Source: Pelagomonas calceolata
Lineage: Eukaryota; Sar; Pelagophyceae; Pelagomonadales; Pelagomonadaceae
DNA: 64,000 nucleotides
Direction: 5' to 3'
Assembly: GCA_918797485.1 (NCBI GenBank)
Contig: CAKKNE010000004.1
Coordinates: 2,046,001 to 2,110,000, forward strand
In this document: positions 8,261 through 22,300 of the stretch, piece after piece
Position numbering within the stretch: position 1 is the stretch's first letter
Layout: the number at the start of each line of letters is the position of its first letter
The notes under the pieces: generated by a model
Database searches by the model: none
Seen by the model: only the letters and a program-made list of their open reading frames with translations
Told to the model about the DNA's origin: nothing
Made by a program: the position numbers and the translations under genes

Positions 8261-10345
8261 ATGGGTGCCGGTGCCTCCGTGCAGGAGCAAGAGGCCACCG
8301 AGCCCTCGACTTTGGCCCAGCTCCCGGACGCGGCGCGAAAAGATGCCGTGCGGCTCTCCCAGAAGTTTGGTGGCGGCGGCGCGTTGCCCTCTGCGAGCGG
8401 CGTCTCTGTCCACGCCGCCGTGGAGACGGGCTCTCGGCTCGCGAAGCACACGCACGAGGCCGTGCTCGCGATCTACAACCAGACCTTCGTGGGAACGGGG
8501 GGCAACGACGCCATGACCGACGGCTGCCTCGCCTCGCGGTACGCGCTCGAGTTGTTGGGGGCCCACCACCGGGGAGACCCGACGAATGCCGTCGTCGGGC
8601 TCTGCCTGGCGGAGGTCCAGCTGCGCTTCGGGCAGCTCCTGGGGGTCATGGCGCAAAACAACGCGTTCGACGCCATGGAGCAGGAATTCTACGTGCTCGA
8701 GCCGCTTGGACTCAGCGATGTGGTCACGGCCTTCGAAGAGGGCGTCCGGCAGCTGAAGGGCGCCCAGCGTCTCTTCGAAACGCACGCGGCTGCCGCGCAG
8801 CCGTTCGCCATCGGCGCCTGCGCGGCGGCGCTGGGGGAACTGTACTACTGCTCTGGATGCTCCGTTTTCCATGGACGAACGGGTCCATTCGACCTCGACG
8901 GGATGGACGGTGCGGCGCAGTGCCTGGAGAGTCTGCGGCTCTCGGAGGAGGCGATTGAGCTCCGCAAAGCGGCGGGGCTCGAGTCCACCGCCGAGACGGC
9001 CAATATTTGCAAGGACCTCGGAAAGGTCTACGGGTTCATGGAGGAGATGGTGGTCGAAGGCATCATTCTCGACGCCGGCGCCTATGGCGACGCCGATCAG
9101 CTCCACTCGCGGGCCGAGAAGTACCTACTCAAGGCGGCGGACATCAATAAGGTCATGGGCTCGAGCGCAAGCACGGATGCCAACCTCATGCGCCTGATGA
9201 AGAGCTCCGGCATCAAGTGCCGCGAGACCGCGGAGAAGCGCGGCTTGCGCGTCGCCGAGCGCGTGGAGGAGGTCATCGCGGAGCACGAGCTGGCGGCGGC
9301 GGTGGGCGAGACGCTCGGGGAAGCGCTGGAGAAGGATCGCTTCATCGCGCAGCTCGCGAGCGTCCTGGAAAATCCGCAGACGGGGAAGCGCCTCAGTTCT
9401 GTGTCGAAGGACTTGCTTGCGTTCGGCTACCACGCCGACCAGGCCGGCCTGGAAGAGAGGATAATCGAAACCGCCAAGAACACGCTGCAGCCTCCGATCA
9501 GCAAGGACGTGTGGAAGGCCTTTAAGAAAAGCCTGCTCAAGAGCAACATCTGGTTTCGGCGCAGCACGAACGAGGCGGCAAAGGGCGAGCTCCTGTTCCA
9601 CACGCTGCTGGCCGGGGCGGCGACGGAAATCGAGACGATAAACGCCGAGCTGGTGCGGTCCCTGGAGCCCTTCGCCACCGGGATAGCCAGGCTCTCCGAG
9701 CCCGACTTGTTCCCCAACCAAAACGAGATCCTCCGCCAGGACGAGCTGGACACGAACGAACCGGACTTTACGGCCGACCAGCTGCCGAACGAGGCCTCGC
9801 GGCAGTTCTACGACATGAAGGTCTATCTGCCTAAGCTCATGTTGGTGGCGCGGATGGTCAACGGAGAGTACCAGGCCTGGGTGGAGACAAACTTCATGAC
9901 GTTCGGGGAGGTTTTATCCGGCCCAATCAAGACGCTCGAGCGCGCCGAGGCCAAGGCCGAGAATGACTACGGGGACAAGGCCTGGCCTACGTCGGCCCAC
10001 ATCATTGACCTGGTGCGAGCTCGTCTTGTAGTCAATACGCCAGAGGAAATGGAGGCGGCCGTCAAGAAGGCCCTCGCGCTCTGCGAGGACGCGCCGTCGA
10101 ACAGCGGGCTCGTCGGGCTCGCTCGCCTCAAAAACTCCTTTCTCACCAAAACGGAGGGCTTCCGCGACATAAAGTTGAGCATCGCATTTGCGAGCGAAGG
10201 CGTGATGATGGTCTGCGAGCTGGGGATCTGCCTACGGGTGATGGACGACTTTGGCCACAAGGTCCATATTCTGTACGAGGTCGAGCGGGAACGCACGTTC
10301 TACGAGGAGGTCGAGCAGAGGCTCGTGGAAAAGGGGGCTCTATAA
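8261..10345 (+). CDS. TPR-like protein with C-terminal RelA/SpoT-like domain
   Basis: A 694-residue protein. The ATG at 8261 gives MGAGAS, a good N-myristoylation signal; the frame extends further only through a TTG and across a promoter element. The first 350 residues are helical with TPR-like spacing (GELYYCSG, ESLRLSEEAIELRKAAG, TAETANICKDLGKVYG). A middle helical region (350-540) is unassigned. The last 130 residues (about 565-694) contain DLVRARLVVNTPEEMEAAVK, RLKNSF and FRDIKLSIAF...VCELGICLRVMDDFGHKVHILYEV. This resembles the RelA/SpoT nucleotidyltransferase fold found in protist proteins of similar layout, but I cannot see the full (p)ppGpp synthetase catalytic set, so activity is uncertain. 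It converges on the giant gene with 50 bp between stops. Confidence 0.75.
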   Translation: MGAGASVQEQEATEPSTLAQLPDAARKDAVRLSQKFGGGGALPSASGVSVHAAVETGSRLAKHTHEAVLAIYNQTFVGTGGNDAMTDGCLASRYALELLGAHHRGDPTNAVVGLCLAEVQLRFGQLLGVMAQNNAFDAMEQEFYVLEPLGLSDVVTAFEEGVRQLKGAQRLFETHAAAAQPFAIGACAAALGELYYCSGCSVFHGRTGPFDLDGMDGAAQCLESLRLSEEAIELRKAAGLESTAETANICKDLGKVYGFMEEMVVEGIILDAGAYGDADQLHSRAEKYLLKAADINKVMGSSASTDANLMRLMKSSGIKCRETAEKRGLRVAERVEEVIAEHELAAAVGETLGEALEKDRFIAQLASVLENPQTGKRLSSVSKDLLAFGYHADQAGLEERIIETAKNTLQPPISKDVWKAFKKSLLKSNIWFRRSTNEAAKGELLFHTLLAGAATEIETINAELVRSLEPFATGIARLSEPDLFPNQNEILRQDELDTNEPDFTADQLPNEASRQFYDMKVYLPKLMLVARMVNGEYQAWVETNFMTFGEVLSGPIKTLERAEAKAENDYGDKAWPTSAHIIDLVRARLVVNTPEEMEAAVKKALALCEDAPSNSGLVGLARLKNSFLTKTEGFRDIKLSIAFASEGVMMVCELGICLRVMDDFGHKVHILYEVERERTFYEEVEQRLVEKGAL

Positions 10346-10395
10346 GTAAATGTAAATGAAGCATAACTAACATAACCATCAAATTAAGCTCCGAG

Positions 10396-13300
10396 CTATG
10401 ATGCCTTGAATCCCGTATCGGGGCAGAGCTCCGAGCTCGCCAGCTCCGGGAAGTCGTCGTCGTCGATGCGCAGCCGCGCGAGGAACTGCTCGCCCTGCAA
10501 GGCGGGCGCGCCCGGCACCGATATTGAAAGTTGGACGTACTCGGCACTTTCCGTGCACGGGTCGTCGACGATGTTGACGTAGAAGAACGCGGCGATCTCG
10601 CCCTTCCCGAAGGTCGTCACGCCCGCGGTCTGGACGTAGTCGCCGCAGCCCGTCGTCGGGGCCGAGTCCACCGGGCCGCCGGAGCACCCGAGCCAGGCGT
10701 CGTCGTCGATGCCGCGCGCGGTGAGATCCTCCGTCGAGTAGCCCACCGTGAGTTCATTTTGAGCATATTCAAAGTCTCTCACAATGGTAATCGTCGCCGT
10801 CGGCTGGAAGCCCTCGACGGCCGCGAACTCCGCGGCTAAGAAGCGCACTCTCAGCACGTCCGTGTCCCACACTAACGCATCTCCCGCACTACTGCCGAAG
10901 GCCATGGAGCCCGGCTGGCCGCCAAAGACGCTTCGCCCGGCGAACGCGACGCCACTTCCAAGAAACGCGCGCGCCATGCGCTCGGGCGCTTGCAATCGAG
11001 CCGTCTCGAGCGCCGCCCACCTCGCTGGTATCAGCGTCTCGCCAGTCACAGGATTGACGTCCGCGATGCTCCGTTCGAAGACGTAGACGGCGCCGGCCTG
11101 CTTGGCTTCATCTATAGCAGGTGACGAGTGCTGAGGTTCGACGCCTTCCGCGACGTCCCTCCGTCTTTGAGACCAAATAGCCTGGGCTCCACTTCGCGCG
11201 GGCACGTCCTGCCTAGAAGCCATCCGCAGATCCCTGGAATATTTCTCGGTGTCGTGCCGGTCCATCGGCAGGCGCACCGGCGCGCCTCGGTCAATGTAAT
11301 CCGAACCGACGTGCGCCGTCTCGTAGTCCTTGAGATATTGCGTCCAGGCTGTAGGGGCATCTCTAGGTGGTGCTCTACCAACAGGCCTTTTCGGTGGAGG
11401 CAGCTTCCAGTGCGTCGTGGCCGAGGCGCCGGGCGCGCCGACAGCGGCTCTACCAGTGGTATCGGAGATGGCCACGTCCCACCCGAACAAGTCGCCCCGC
11501 CTTCTATCGGACGGCAGCAGTTTCGACGCGAGCTCCCAGACGCACTTCTCCTTCTCGTCGAAGCAGCCTCTATTAGGATCGTCGGGGTCCCTTCGCCTGT
11601 AAGTATAGGCCGCCCCCGCTCGCGCGGTCTCGCCGGCGAACCCACCTCCTGTTGACCACAGCTCGTTCTTCTCCTCGTGTATCAACGACACGTCGTCCGT
11701 AGGTTTAATAGCCGTGACGCCCTCGCGCCGCCCGGCGCCGAAGCCGCGCGCCGGCCAATTCCATTTCACGTGGTCGACGTTGACGTGGCCCCATCTCGAC
11801 TTGGACGCGTCCACGACCCTCAGGACCGCGGTCCGCCCCTGGAACGGCGTCAGGTCAAAGGACGCGTTCCTCAGCCGCTCGTGACAACTTCCAGTGGCTC
11901 GATCGACGGGCACCCCATCGATCAATAATTCCACGTACTCCGTTCTAGGATCACAACCCCCTCCAATGAGAAAGGACACGGTCAACGTGTCGTACTGATT
12001 GATGGTACTCTGGGCGTAGGGTATCGTCACGGGCTCCGCCGTTAATGTACCCGTAGGTATGTCTCCCTGCGAGGTACCCGCGGCGTTGGTAGAAGGATCA
12101 ATGTACGTCCCCGACTTCCTTCCTCTATCATCCTTTGTGCCCACGAAGTACCGACCGCGCGGTAAGGCCGCCTGGGGCTTCCCGCCGATGAGTGCCGACC
12201 CGTCCGACCCATAACCACCTTCCAAGTTCGGCCTGAATTTGGGACCATCGCCAAACGTCGGCTGCTCGACGAAGGCGTCTCCTGATTGACGCCAGCCCGT
12301 CAAGTCGCCGGTCTCAAAATCCCACGTCGTCGACGCGACGCCCGGGGCGCGCGGCGCTCCCACGATGAGAGCATCCTTATCTAGGTCCAGAGAAGCCCCA
12401 AACTGCGATCCGGACGTCCGGTCCTCGGCCTGCAGCTTCCCCACTTCCAAGAAGGGCCCCCGGTGGCCCTTGAAGGCCGCGTCTGGCTTCGGTTCAGCTA
12501 ACACCTGCTTGTCCGGCATCTGGGCCCAGCCGTCGTTAAACTTGTCGCACTGCCAGCAGCCCCGTCCTCGCCACGTCGGCTTGAGAGGTGGCGCTTCCCC
12601 GGCTTCCCCGAAGAAGGTCACCGTCCACGCGAGTCGGCCGCCGCCCGAAGCTGTGGGTAGTACCGTATCCTGCCTCGTGACCTCGATTTGTATCCCCGCT
12701 AATAATGAGCTACAAGCGTCATCTAGTTCCTTCTTGATCACCTCCGCCGTCGGCGTTAAGCCTAGCTCGTTCGTGAGACACGAGGCATTGCGGTAGTCGT
12801 CCAGACCTAGCTTCCACGTACCATTCGATAACACGGTATCCGCTCGCAACGTGACCACGACCTCCGGCGGCGTCGAGTAGTACAAGTATACTTTGCCCCT
12901 GCCTAAGCGTCTATTGTCGGTACCATCGGTGTCGCGCGTCTCCGCGTCCCCCACGACACCCTTGTTCCCATAGTCCGCAAAGGGCGCCCCAATCGCAATC
13001 GTGTTCTCCGAGAAGGCTACCGACGACCCGAAGCCCTGCTCGTGCACCTTTGTGATCAACCCATCAAACAAGACGTCGTAATCATAGTCTGACGACTGTA
13101 ATTTTTCCGTGAACTCCCACTTAAATTTTTTATGAGTGTGATGGTAGACCCGCCGGTAGACGTAGGCCGCCTCCACTCCCGAAGCACCCACAACGGCACA
13201 GTCGCCGTCGATGGCAATAGCCCCGCGCCCGCCAAAGTTGTGCTTGGCCCTGTAGGCGTCGGGGTGCTCTAAAATAGCCTCAAGCGTCCACTTCAATGTA

Positions 13301-16300
13301 CCTTCCGTCTTGTTCTGTAAAGTTACATTATTGAACTCGTTCATGACCAACGGTAAGCCTTCCGTGGTGTTCCGACGGACGAAGGCGTAGACCTGCGCCG
13401 CGCCGGGCGCGCCCACTAATATAGTGGCTCCATTTCTACGACCATGCGCAGCAGAACCCGCGACGCTCTCCCCGAACCGATCCTCGATCATCGTCGCCGC
13501 GAAGGGCCTTCGTCCAGTCGATGTATTGACGTTCCATCTGTCAGGAGGAACATCCATGGGAGACAAAGACTGTTCATACGACCAGGACCCCCGCTTCCGT
13601 CGGTAAATGACAACCTGACCTCGCGATGAATTGTGGTCCGGCGCTCCTAACACTGAAATCATTTCGACGTACCACGGGTCGTCGCCCTGTATCCTACCTA
13701 TCTCCACGGTCATACTATCGTCCCTATACACCCGTCCTTTCGTGTCGTTAAACGCCGCGACGGAGTAGCCGGCGCCCCGTTTGTCATCTTCTGTGGTGTC
13801 CGGCTGCGCAATGCCTAAATCCTCCATACTGTCTGATTCACCCAACCGCTCAAAGGCCTGCACACTACCATCCAACCCGTCGCCGTCATCCTCCACTTTT
13901 ACCGAAGTACGCAAATGCCCGAGGGGCGACGGGAACATGCCCGGCAGCCAGACGCCGACAATGATCTCTTCGTCAGGTTTCTCGTAGATGAAGTCGTCCG
14001 TCGTTTCTACCGCTAAGGAATAGCGTCGCGTCAATGAATCGGGCAACCGCCCGTTCTCCAATGAGATAGGTGCTAATTGCCCTCGTGAGCCGATCGGCAC
14101 GAAGTCCGACGCCCCGGTGTCGTCGCGCCCGCCGTCCACCCACCTACTACTATTGGATGTCCCGCCGTACCACGACGCTCTAGCATGAGCCTTGCCCGCA
14201 CCGACGACCTCCGCTGCCGTCTGCGCCGCGGGCACGGCCCGGTCGCCCCAGAGGCCATACAAGTCCGCGAGCCACTTTTGTGTTGTTTTGTCGGAATTGC
14301 GAGCAAAGGTCCACAGGAAGAACGAAATGGGTCTTTCTGGTGCGGAGTCGTCGCGGATGCCTTCTCCACTTCTCCTCGCTAGGACGACATCCACCGAGGA
14401 ACCCTCCTCCACAGAGTATTTGGCACTTTCAAAGCCTAGCGTGACCCAGTTGATGTCCGCCGCGAAGACCGCGCCGGCATTGTCGCCTGACTCTACACTA
14501 TCCGTGTTCGGGGCGCCGACCGCGGCGATGTCGCCCGACACCGCGGCGCCGATGCCGTACGCGTCCTGGCGCTGCGCGATGAACGGCCGCATCAGCGCTT
14601 GTTCGACGAAGGTCCCAATGACTTCGCCGGGTTGCGTCTCCCGCGTGAACATGTGCGCGACGCCCCTTAAACGAGGGGGCATCGGCCTTAGCTCCTCGAC
14701 CTCCGTATAGCCGTTCAGTAGTCTAGAGCCATCCGCCTCCAAACCAGGTAGGATCTCCAAATCCCCACTCTCCGTACCCGAGAACGTGACGTTCCACTTG
14801 TACTGGCCTTCACTATCAGGTGCCGAACCGGTGACCGTGACCTCTCCAGCTAACAACTCACTCTCTAAAGCATACTCGACAGCTAAATAGTCAGCATCTT
14901 TTTCAATTTCTTGAGACCACCTCGTGCGCTCGCCCTCGGTCATGTTATCCGACATGATGATCGTGTCCTTCACTCGTTTTTCCACACCTACAATGTCGTG
15001 GACGCCCTCGCAGACTCTTAAGCCAAGAGTAGAGTAGTGCGCGTCGTCGACACACAGCATCTCGAGCTTCGACCTATTGGTACTTCGGAAGCCGACCTTC
15101 CACCGTCCGCCGATGTCGCACTGGCCTCGGTTCTTCCGAAGTTGCCTCCTGAGATGTCCCGTTAATTCGCACTTCTTTTTCGTGCGTATTTGCCAGACGG
15201 ATCTTTGCGGGCCTAGACCACCAAGGTCGGGCGGCTCGCCTCGATCAAAAGCGCCTTGCAAGTCGCCCACGCCCGTCGCGACAATAATGCCGTCGTCAAT
15301 CGCGACGCGATGGCCCAGTCGATCGCCCCGTCCCACATTCGTCGCTACTAATCGCTCGATGAAGACCCATCGACACAGCGCGCAGTGCCTTGCGAGAACA
15401 ACGACAGCACCGGTAGCTTTGGCCGCGCCACTTCGCTCCGGCGTCGCGTCGCGCCTTCTCGGACGGTCCGCGGCGCCGCACACTCCGATAACTATGTCAT
15501 CTTCATCCATGGCCACGGAGCACCCGAACCGGTCGCCCCGCGACCGCTGTCCGTTATACAACGACGGGCCGTCGTCGGCCGTCAGGCGTTGCGACAGCGA
15601 GAAACCATTGGTACTCGCCTTGCCCATGTTTTCCGCCGTATACACGTAGACGGCGCCCCGGTCGTCGTCGGCGCCCGGCGCGCCGACCACTAAAGTGGCT
15701 AAACCAGAACTGCGCAGCGACATGGCTACAGAAAAACCAAACTCGTCGCCCTGGACCTGGCCGTAGACCTCCGTGTCCAGCACGGGCAGCCCCGTGATCG
15801 CGGCCCAACCGTTGCCAGAGTCCGCAAAAATGTGCACCTCGCCGGCGTCGTCGTCGCCGGCGTAGGGCGCGCCGACCGCGGCTACTCTCGTGGTACCATC
15901 GTCCAGCACGTCGACGGACCAGCCGAAGCGGTCTCCCACAAAACCCGTGACGTCCGAGAGTCGAGCTTCCTGGACCCACGCACCCCCGGACGCATAGATT
16001 GTGGCGTCTACCGGAACGCGCTTGAAGACGAAGGCGGCGCCCGCGTTCTCGCCTCTTGAATCTAAGCCTAGAGGTTGTGCTGTACCTCTTCTGACTTCAC
16101 TCACAGATAATGAGGCTTGAATGGAAGAAGAACCATATAAACCTTCGATACCTAACACGTAGTCGCCAGTCAGATCAATACTCATAGGGTCTAGATCAGC
16201 TCGAGACGTTTGAAACCCAGGACCGGTGGGTGGATCAAAAAACGTGATCCGCACTTGCGTACTGACATTGCTACAAACATATTCGTCGTCGGACGCTATT

Positions 16301-19300
16301 TCAATCCTAGGCGAGGGATGCAAGCCGGGTACCGGCGCATAAACCCTCCCCCTTAGAGCCGATTTCAGCTCTCCAATAGTAGCATTCCACGCGACCCAGG
16401 GCGTCCACGCGTTCATGAGGCCCAACCGGAAATGGCCGCCGGCCGCAACACAACTTATATTTTGTTGCTCATACACGCCGTGGTTCTCGGAGTAGGGCGC
16501 GCCGACGACCGCCGTATTGCCCCCGGCACCTAACGCCACATCATGCCCAAAAGCCGCCCGCTCGCCCGCGTAGTGCTCGGGGTTCGGCTTCAAAGCAAAT
16601 TCGGGCGACCACATGTACGTCGGATCGTTCGAGGAGACCACGGATCTAGAGTACACGAAGGCCGCGCCGCCGCCCGCGCCCCGCTTCCCTCGTCTCGCGC
16701 CCGTCCACACCGGCGTCGTGTTTCCCGTGATCGGGTCGTAGCCGCCTTGTAATACTTGGACCTCGGCGTCCGACCCGTATAATATGCTATGGTCTATCTG
16801 AACGGGCTCCATGTCGTAGACGTGCGTCCCGACCCACTCGCCGAAATCGTCCTTGCGTAACACGGCAGCGAAGGTCACGAGATAAGTGTGGGCGCCATTG
16901 CGTGCGCCAAACAAGTCGTCTACCTTGCTCACCTCCACATGACTAATAGAGTCGAGCTTCTCGAGCTTCTCCTTGACTTCCGCCGGCTCCGCGTTGTGCC
17001 ATATGGGTTCGGAAGGACCGGCCCCGTTGAGCGAGACGCCAAAGTGGCCCCAGACCGGACTTCCGCCATCTTGAATGTTCGACGTCCAGGCCTCCGCGCC
17101 GGGGCCTCCACCCAATGACAATTTCTTGGCTTGGATGAGCGGGATGTTGTTAAATAAGCCCGTATCATTCGTCAGCGCCTTTTTTGGCGATGACTCGCCA
17201 GGAATGTCCGCGAAGGTCACGGCCCACCTTCTACTACCGTAATCATTATATTCGCTCACATCAACATTCGAGATCTTGTAGCCCAGCGCATCTTGGATGG
17301 CGTACTTGACGTCGTCGCCCGTCGCCTGCGCGTCGAGCGGCTCCGTCCGATTGCCAGTGCTCTCGTCTTCCAAAACCCAAGTGCCATTGGCGTAGGAAGA
17401 CTCGTGAATTCTCGTGATGGGTGAGATGGATACGCCCGTGCCCGTCAGGCCGTCCGGAGTTAATACCAGAGTGCCCGTTTCCCCAGAACCAATACCAAGC
17501 AACCCATCAAACGTAATGGACCACACGGCGCCACCAATGCAAGCGCACCAGTCGTAGGGCGTCTTCGAGGCCGTCACGAGCCCCAGGTCGGGGTAGGCGT
17601 CCATGAGTAGAGCTGCTGCGGTGTCCGGATTTGTTGTTGCGGGTATGTTCGCCGGCGCCGCCAGGAGATTGCCATCCTTATCGGAATACTGCATGATAAA
17701 CGTGCCGCCGACCTCCGCACCCGCACTGGCTTGTATGGTGAAATTTTGGACCGCCGGCTGGGCTAAGACACCCACACCATAGGCCTGGACCTCCGGTCGA
17801 GGCTCCAATGCCGTTCCTTGGACCGTGAGCAACTGGATCTCCGGTTGGATCTGTTCCTTGCCCGGGGCGCCCGCTATTAACCTTCCTGAAGAACCATCTG
17901 CCGCGACGGACCAGCCGAACAAGTCGCCGGGGCCCTGGTTATGCGACATCAACGAGGTTCGGCCGGCGCCGTCTCTACTTCCATGAGACGCCTCCATGAG
18001 GTCAAAGATCCCCGCGTCGCCGACTTGCAACTTTGTGGATGCACTACCAGCCACATCTATGGAGGTAGACGCCCGAAAGACAAATCCCGGCATGGACTCG
18101 TGCTCCGCACTGTATCGAATCATGCACTGCTTGCCGGGGTTCGCCGCTGCTAGGTCCAAGTACTGCACACCGGCTGGTCCCAACGCGTTCACCTTCGCGG
18201 TCTTGCCTTTCGTGTACAAGGTCCCCGACGCCGACATCAAGACCGCGTTCGGCGGCGATAATCTGATGTCCGCGTCGACCATCGGTTGCTTGCTGAGGAG
18301 CCGGATCCAGGCGCCGTCCGGCAGTTCGAAGGAGCTTAAAGCCGTTCGCTCGTCGTTGGCGTCACTCCAGTACTCGAGTCGATCACTGTCGTCGCCCGGC
18401 GACACCGTATAGGAGAACAATATATTTGATGTGTTCGACCCGTTTATATACGAAGCGTATCTATCGATGTTGCCCGTTTCTAGTTTGAGCCTTGGTTTAC
18501 CCGAGACACAAACAGGAGCGGAAAACGACGCAATAAAAACAATCGTGTCGCCCGCGTTGAGGACCACGCCCGACGTCGCTGCCGCTGTTAATGATATAAG
18601 CCGAGGCGCGTTGGACGACACACTCACGACGGGCATCTTGTCTCCATAATCCAGACTACCTTTGGTCGTGGGATGCGGTAGCGTCAGATCGGCGTCCTGC
18701 GTCGGCGTATACCCCAAAGCCGTGATGCGGCCTCGTCCTTCCACCTTATCTTGAGCGTGGTCGTCCGCCCGGATTCTGCCCCGTCGCATGGCAAAGGCAT
18801 CGGTATAAGCCAATCTCAGTACCACGTCGCCCGGTTCTATTCTATAATCAAACTCGAGTATAGCAGTACCAGAACCTCGTCGGTATTGCGCCTCGGCATC
18901 CAAATTCGCATTCAGCATCAATACAGGAGTGCCCACGACACTGACGGACGAAGAGAAGGCGCATTGGACTGTTATCTGATCGCCCGGGACTAACTTCGTG
19001 TCCTCCACCACATCTTTGAAGCTGCAGTTGGAGACGACGGGCGCGCGATCCGTGATGACCACGATCGGTTCCGTCGACCGATTCGCTCCCAGTTGCTTGC
19101 CTTGGAGGCCGTGGTGGTCCAATGATAAATTTGCTAGAGTTGTCGTGACGGAGGCGTCCAGGTATACAGAATCTACTCGTGATGTAATAGCTCTCAGTGT
19201 AAGATTCTGCGTATAGTCACCGGCTTGAATAGTGTACTCGTAGTTCATAATCCGTTTCCCGACAAACTCATAGAAGGTAGCGTAGGGGTACGGCGCGTTC

Positions 19301-22300
19301 GCGCCCAACCCAAGCTTTAACAGAGGGGCCTCCTCGGTCAGAGCCACGTCGCGGTGGAACGAGATAGAAAACTCTAACCTTTCACCGACGGCGTACCAGT
19401 TCGCGTCGCCTCCATAAGGACCGTACGGTAACGGGGGATAAGGGCTTTTCGGAGTGCGGCACCACACGTCGGTGATGTAAGGCGGTGTGACATCAATCGA
19501 ATAGCCGGGCGGCAGCTGCAAGGGTTTTGACAAATTACCCATGGACATATTCACCGCGACTCCAAGACGATCGAACAACCCACACGTGTCCGACGTGTTG
19601 CACCAGATGCAGGTGGACGGATAGCCCGGGATACCAGGGTCGAAGATGGAGTGGATATTCACGACGCCGAACTGTTCCACCTCCACATCGCTCTCCTTGA
19701 TGAAGTAGATGAACTCGTACGTGTCCGTGCCCGTTCCTGAGGTGTACAAGGCTTCTCCACCAGTATTTAGGAATATGGACGGGGGATCTGAAAATATAAC
19801 TTCGTCCGTGAACCTAATCTTAATTTTGAAGCGGTCGCCCGCACCGTACGTTCCTGGTGTGCCACCCACGCCATCATCAGTGCCAAACGATACCTCTGCT
19901 ACACGTGTCGGGCGCGGCTCCGTCGCTCGCACGGCCGTGAAATTAGTAGCATTCGCTTGTTTGAGTCGATTCTGCACGCCACCAAAATGTAACGGATTAC
20001 CATAATATCTATCGGCGGACGCAGCTAAGTATAGGCGTGTGTTGGCATAGACCGTGGGATTCTCCGACGCGAGCATAATACTCCCTTCTCCGCCGAAGGC
20101 GCCGTCCTGGTAGCCTTGTAATGTCTCTGTATATGAAGTGGTAATGCCCAACCGCGGCGTCTTGTCGCCGATTTTTGGTATATATACAAATTCTAGGGTA
20201 GCAGTACCATTACCAGCATCATAAGTAGCGACTCTGTCAGGATTGCCGGCGACCTCCGGTTCGTACGCATCTAGATCTAGCGTCGGCTTCCCAAACACCA
20301 CCACAGGCTTGTCAAACGTGAAGTAGATCGTAACGATGTCATCGACGACTGTGGTATTCTTCTTTCGTATTTCCGTGTCGTCCGGTGTTCTTCTTCTGCT
20401 GATGCCGTACTCTAGTATTTGAGGGGCTCTACCGTCGATCTTCAGATGCGAAGTATTCAACAGAGAAAACCTCGCTGCTCTCAAGTTAAGGTCGGCATCC
20501 ACAGAAGGCGCGTCCGAGGCCTTCCGCAGGTAGCCACCTAAGCCTGAAAAGGCCAGAGCTTGGGAACCATCACCATAGATATTCAAGTGACTCGATTGTT
20601 CGTCCTCCGCTACTACATATGTAAATGTGAGGATTTTGCCCGGCGCTCCCGACGAGTAGAAGGCGGACACGCGCCAGCCCACATCCAATGATAATGCGAG
20701 AGGCGCCGCCGGGTTCAACTCCACGATCGAATCGAAGCCCACACTTAGTAAAATGGTGTCGCCCGCATAATAAGTACCGTTCGGAGACAATGACCTCACA
20801 CCATAACTTCGATTGACGGCCGGCTTCGTGTTGTCTAGAATAACGCCCGCTTCTTCGACGGAAGAAGCGTTTATTGTGGAGTAAGCCACGGTCGCAGGCA
20901 CGGAACTCCTTCGATAGATGCGCGCGCCAGCATCTAGTCGTAGCTGGAAGCCGCCCGACGTCGTGTTGATCGGTAATCGCACAGGAGTGCCGCCCGAGTC
21001 CTGGCCTGGTAAGACCAGATACTCAAACACCAACACCAGACTTCCAGAACCAGACGCGTACTGAGCATACGAAATTTCACCATAATCGATGGGGCCCGGA
21101 GTAGGGCCCTGCGTTTCATTCACCGTCGTATCTCTGGACGGCGCCGGCGTCGGCGAAACACTTGGCGCCGGTGACGGTGAGGACGGTGCGATCAATATAG
21201 GTAAGAAGACCGCAGCGGAGGGCTGCGGGCCTAACACGACTTCTACCGCCGCGTCGAAAGTAACGTTAAACCGTAACGTGGTACCCGGCGCATACACACC
21301 AGGTGAAGAAGGGTAGCTCAACGACACGTTCGTCGCCCTTGGTCTAGAAGTATCCACCGCATAAGGCGTATTGTTCGCCATACTCGCTATAGTATCTTGG
21401 CCAACCGGCATCGTGATGTTATCCAGCGCCCGGTAGTAGGGATCCCAGAAGGGCCCGCCATTCGCAGAAAAGGCTCGTTTGGACTTGGCGTCCAAGCGGT
21501 AGGACGTATCGTTGCCTCTTTGGACAAATGATGAATCACCGTCTTGGACCACATATCTAAAAGTCTGGATCGTATTCCAATACCCGAGAGAAACACAATA
21601 CGCTAAGGCATAGGCGCCCGTCTTGTTCCGGATATTGAGTTCTAGGGAAGGTATACCTCGGTCCTCGTGGCCGACGACGTCAAAGTTAAACGTGAGTTCC
21701 ACATCAATAACATCGCCGGCCGCGAGCGTCGCTAGATTGTCCACACTTCCGGGATCGCCCGCCGCCGTCGGGTTCGTGCCCGCGCCTGGTCTGACGTTGA
21801 CATCGATGACGCCCGGCGGCGTGTCGCCCGCCGTCGACACGACCCCGACCCAGTCCGCGCCTAGGGACGGCGCGATGTCCGCCTCGACCTCATACGTCGA
21901 TTCGGCGATGGACGCCCAGGCCAACGCGTTGCCGCCTCGGTCCTGCAGTGCCAGGGCGGGTTGCGTCCCGAACGCCGAGCCGCCCGCGATGGCCTCACTC
22001 GGAAAGGTGATCACGCCTAACCTCGCGGCGGGCCCCGGCGCGATGTCGATCTTCGTCGAGACGGCTTTTACTGAGGTTTCCGTGTGTTTCTGAGAAGATG
22101 CCGAATAAGAGAATAGCGTATACGTGATCTCGTACTGCTTGCCCGCAGACTTAATCCCCAAATTCGTGAAGGTCACCATGCCGAACTCCGCCAGTTGATA
22201 GGAATGGTCGAAGGAGTTGAACGTCGTTAATGTGGGGTTCTGCGTTAGGGTAGCCACGACTAGTGAAGACGAGTCGTCTTCCACCGTGTTGCCTCCGGCG

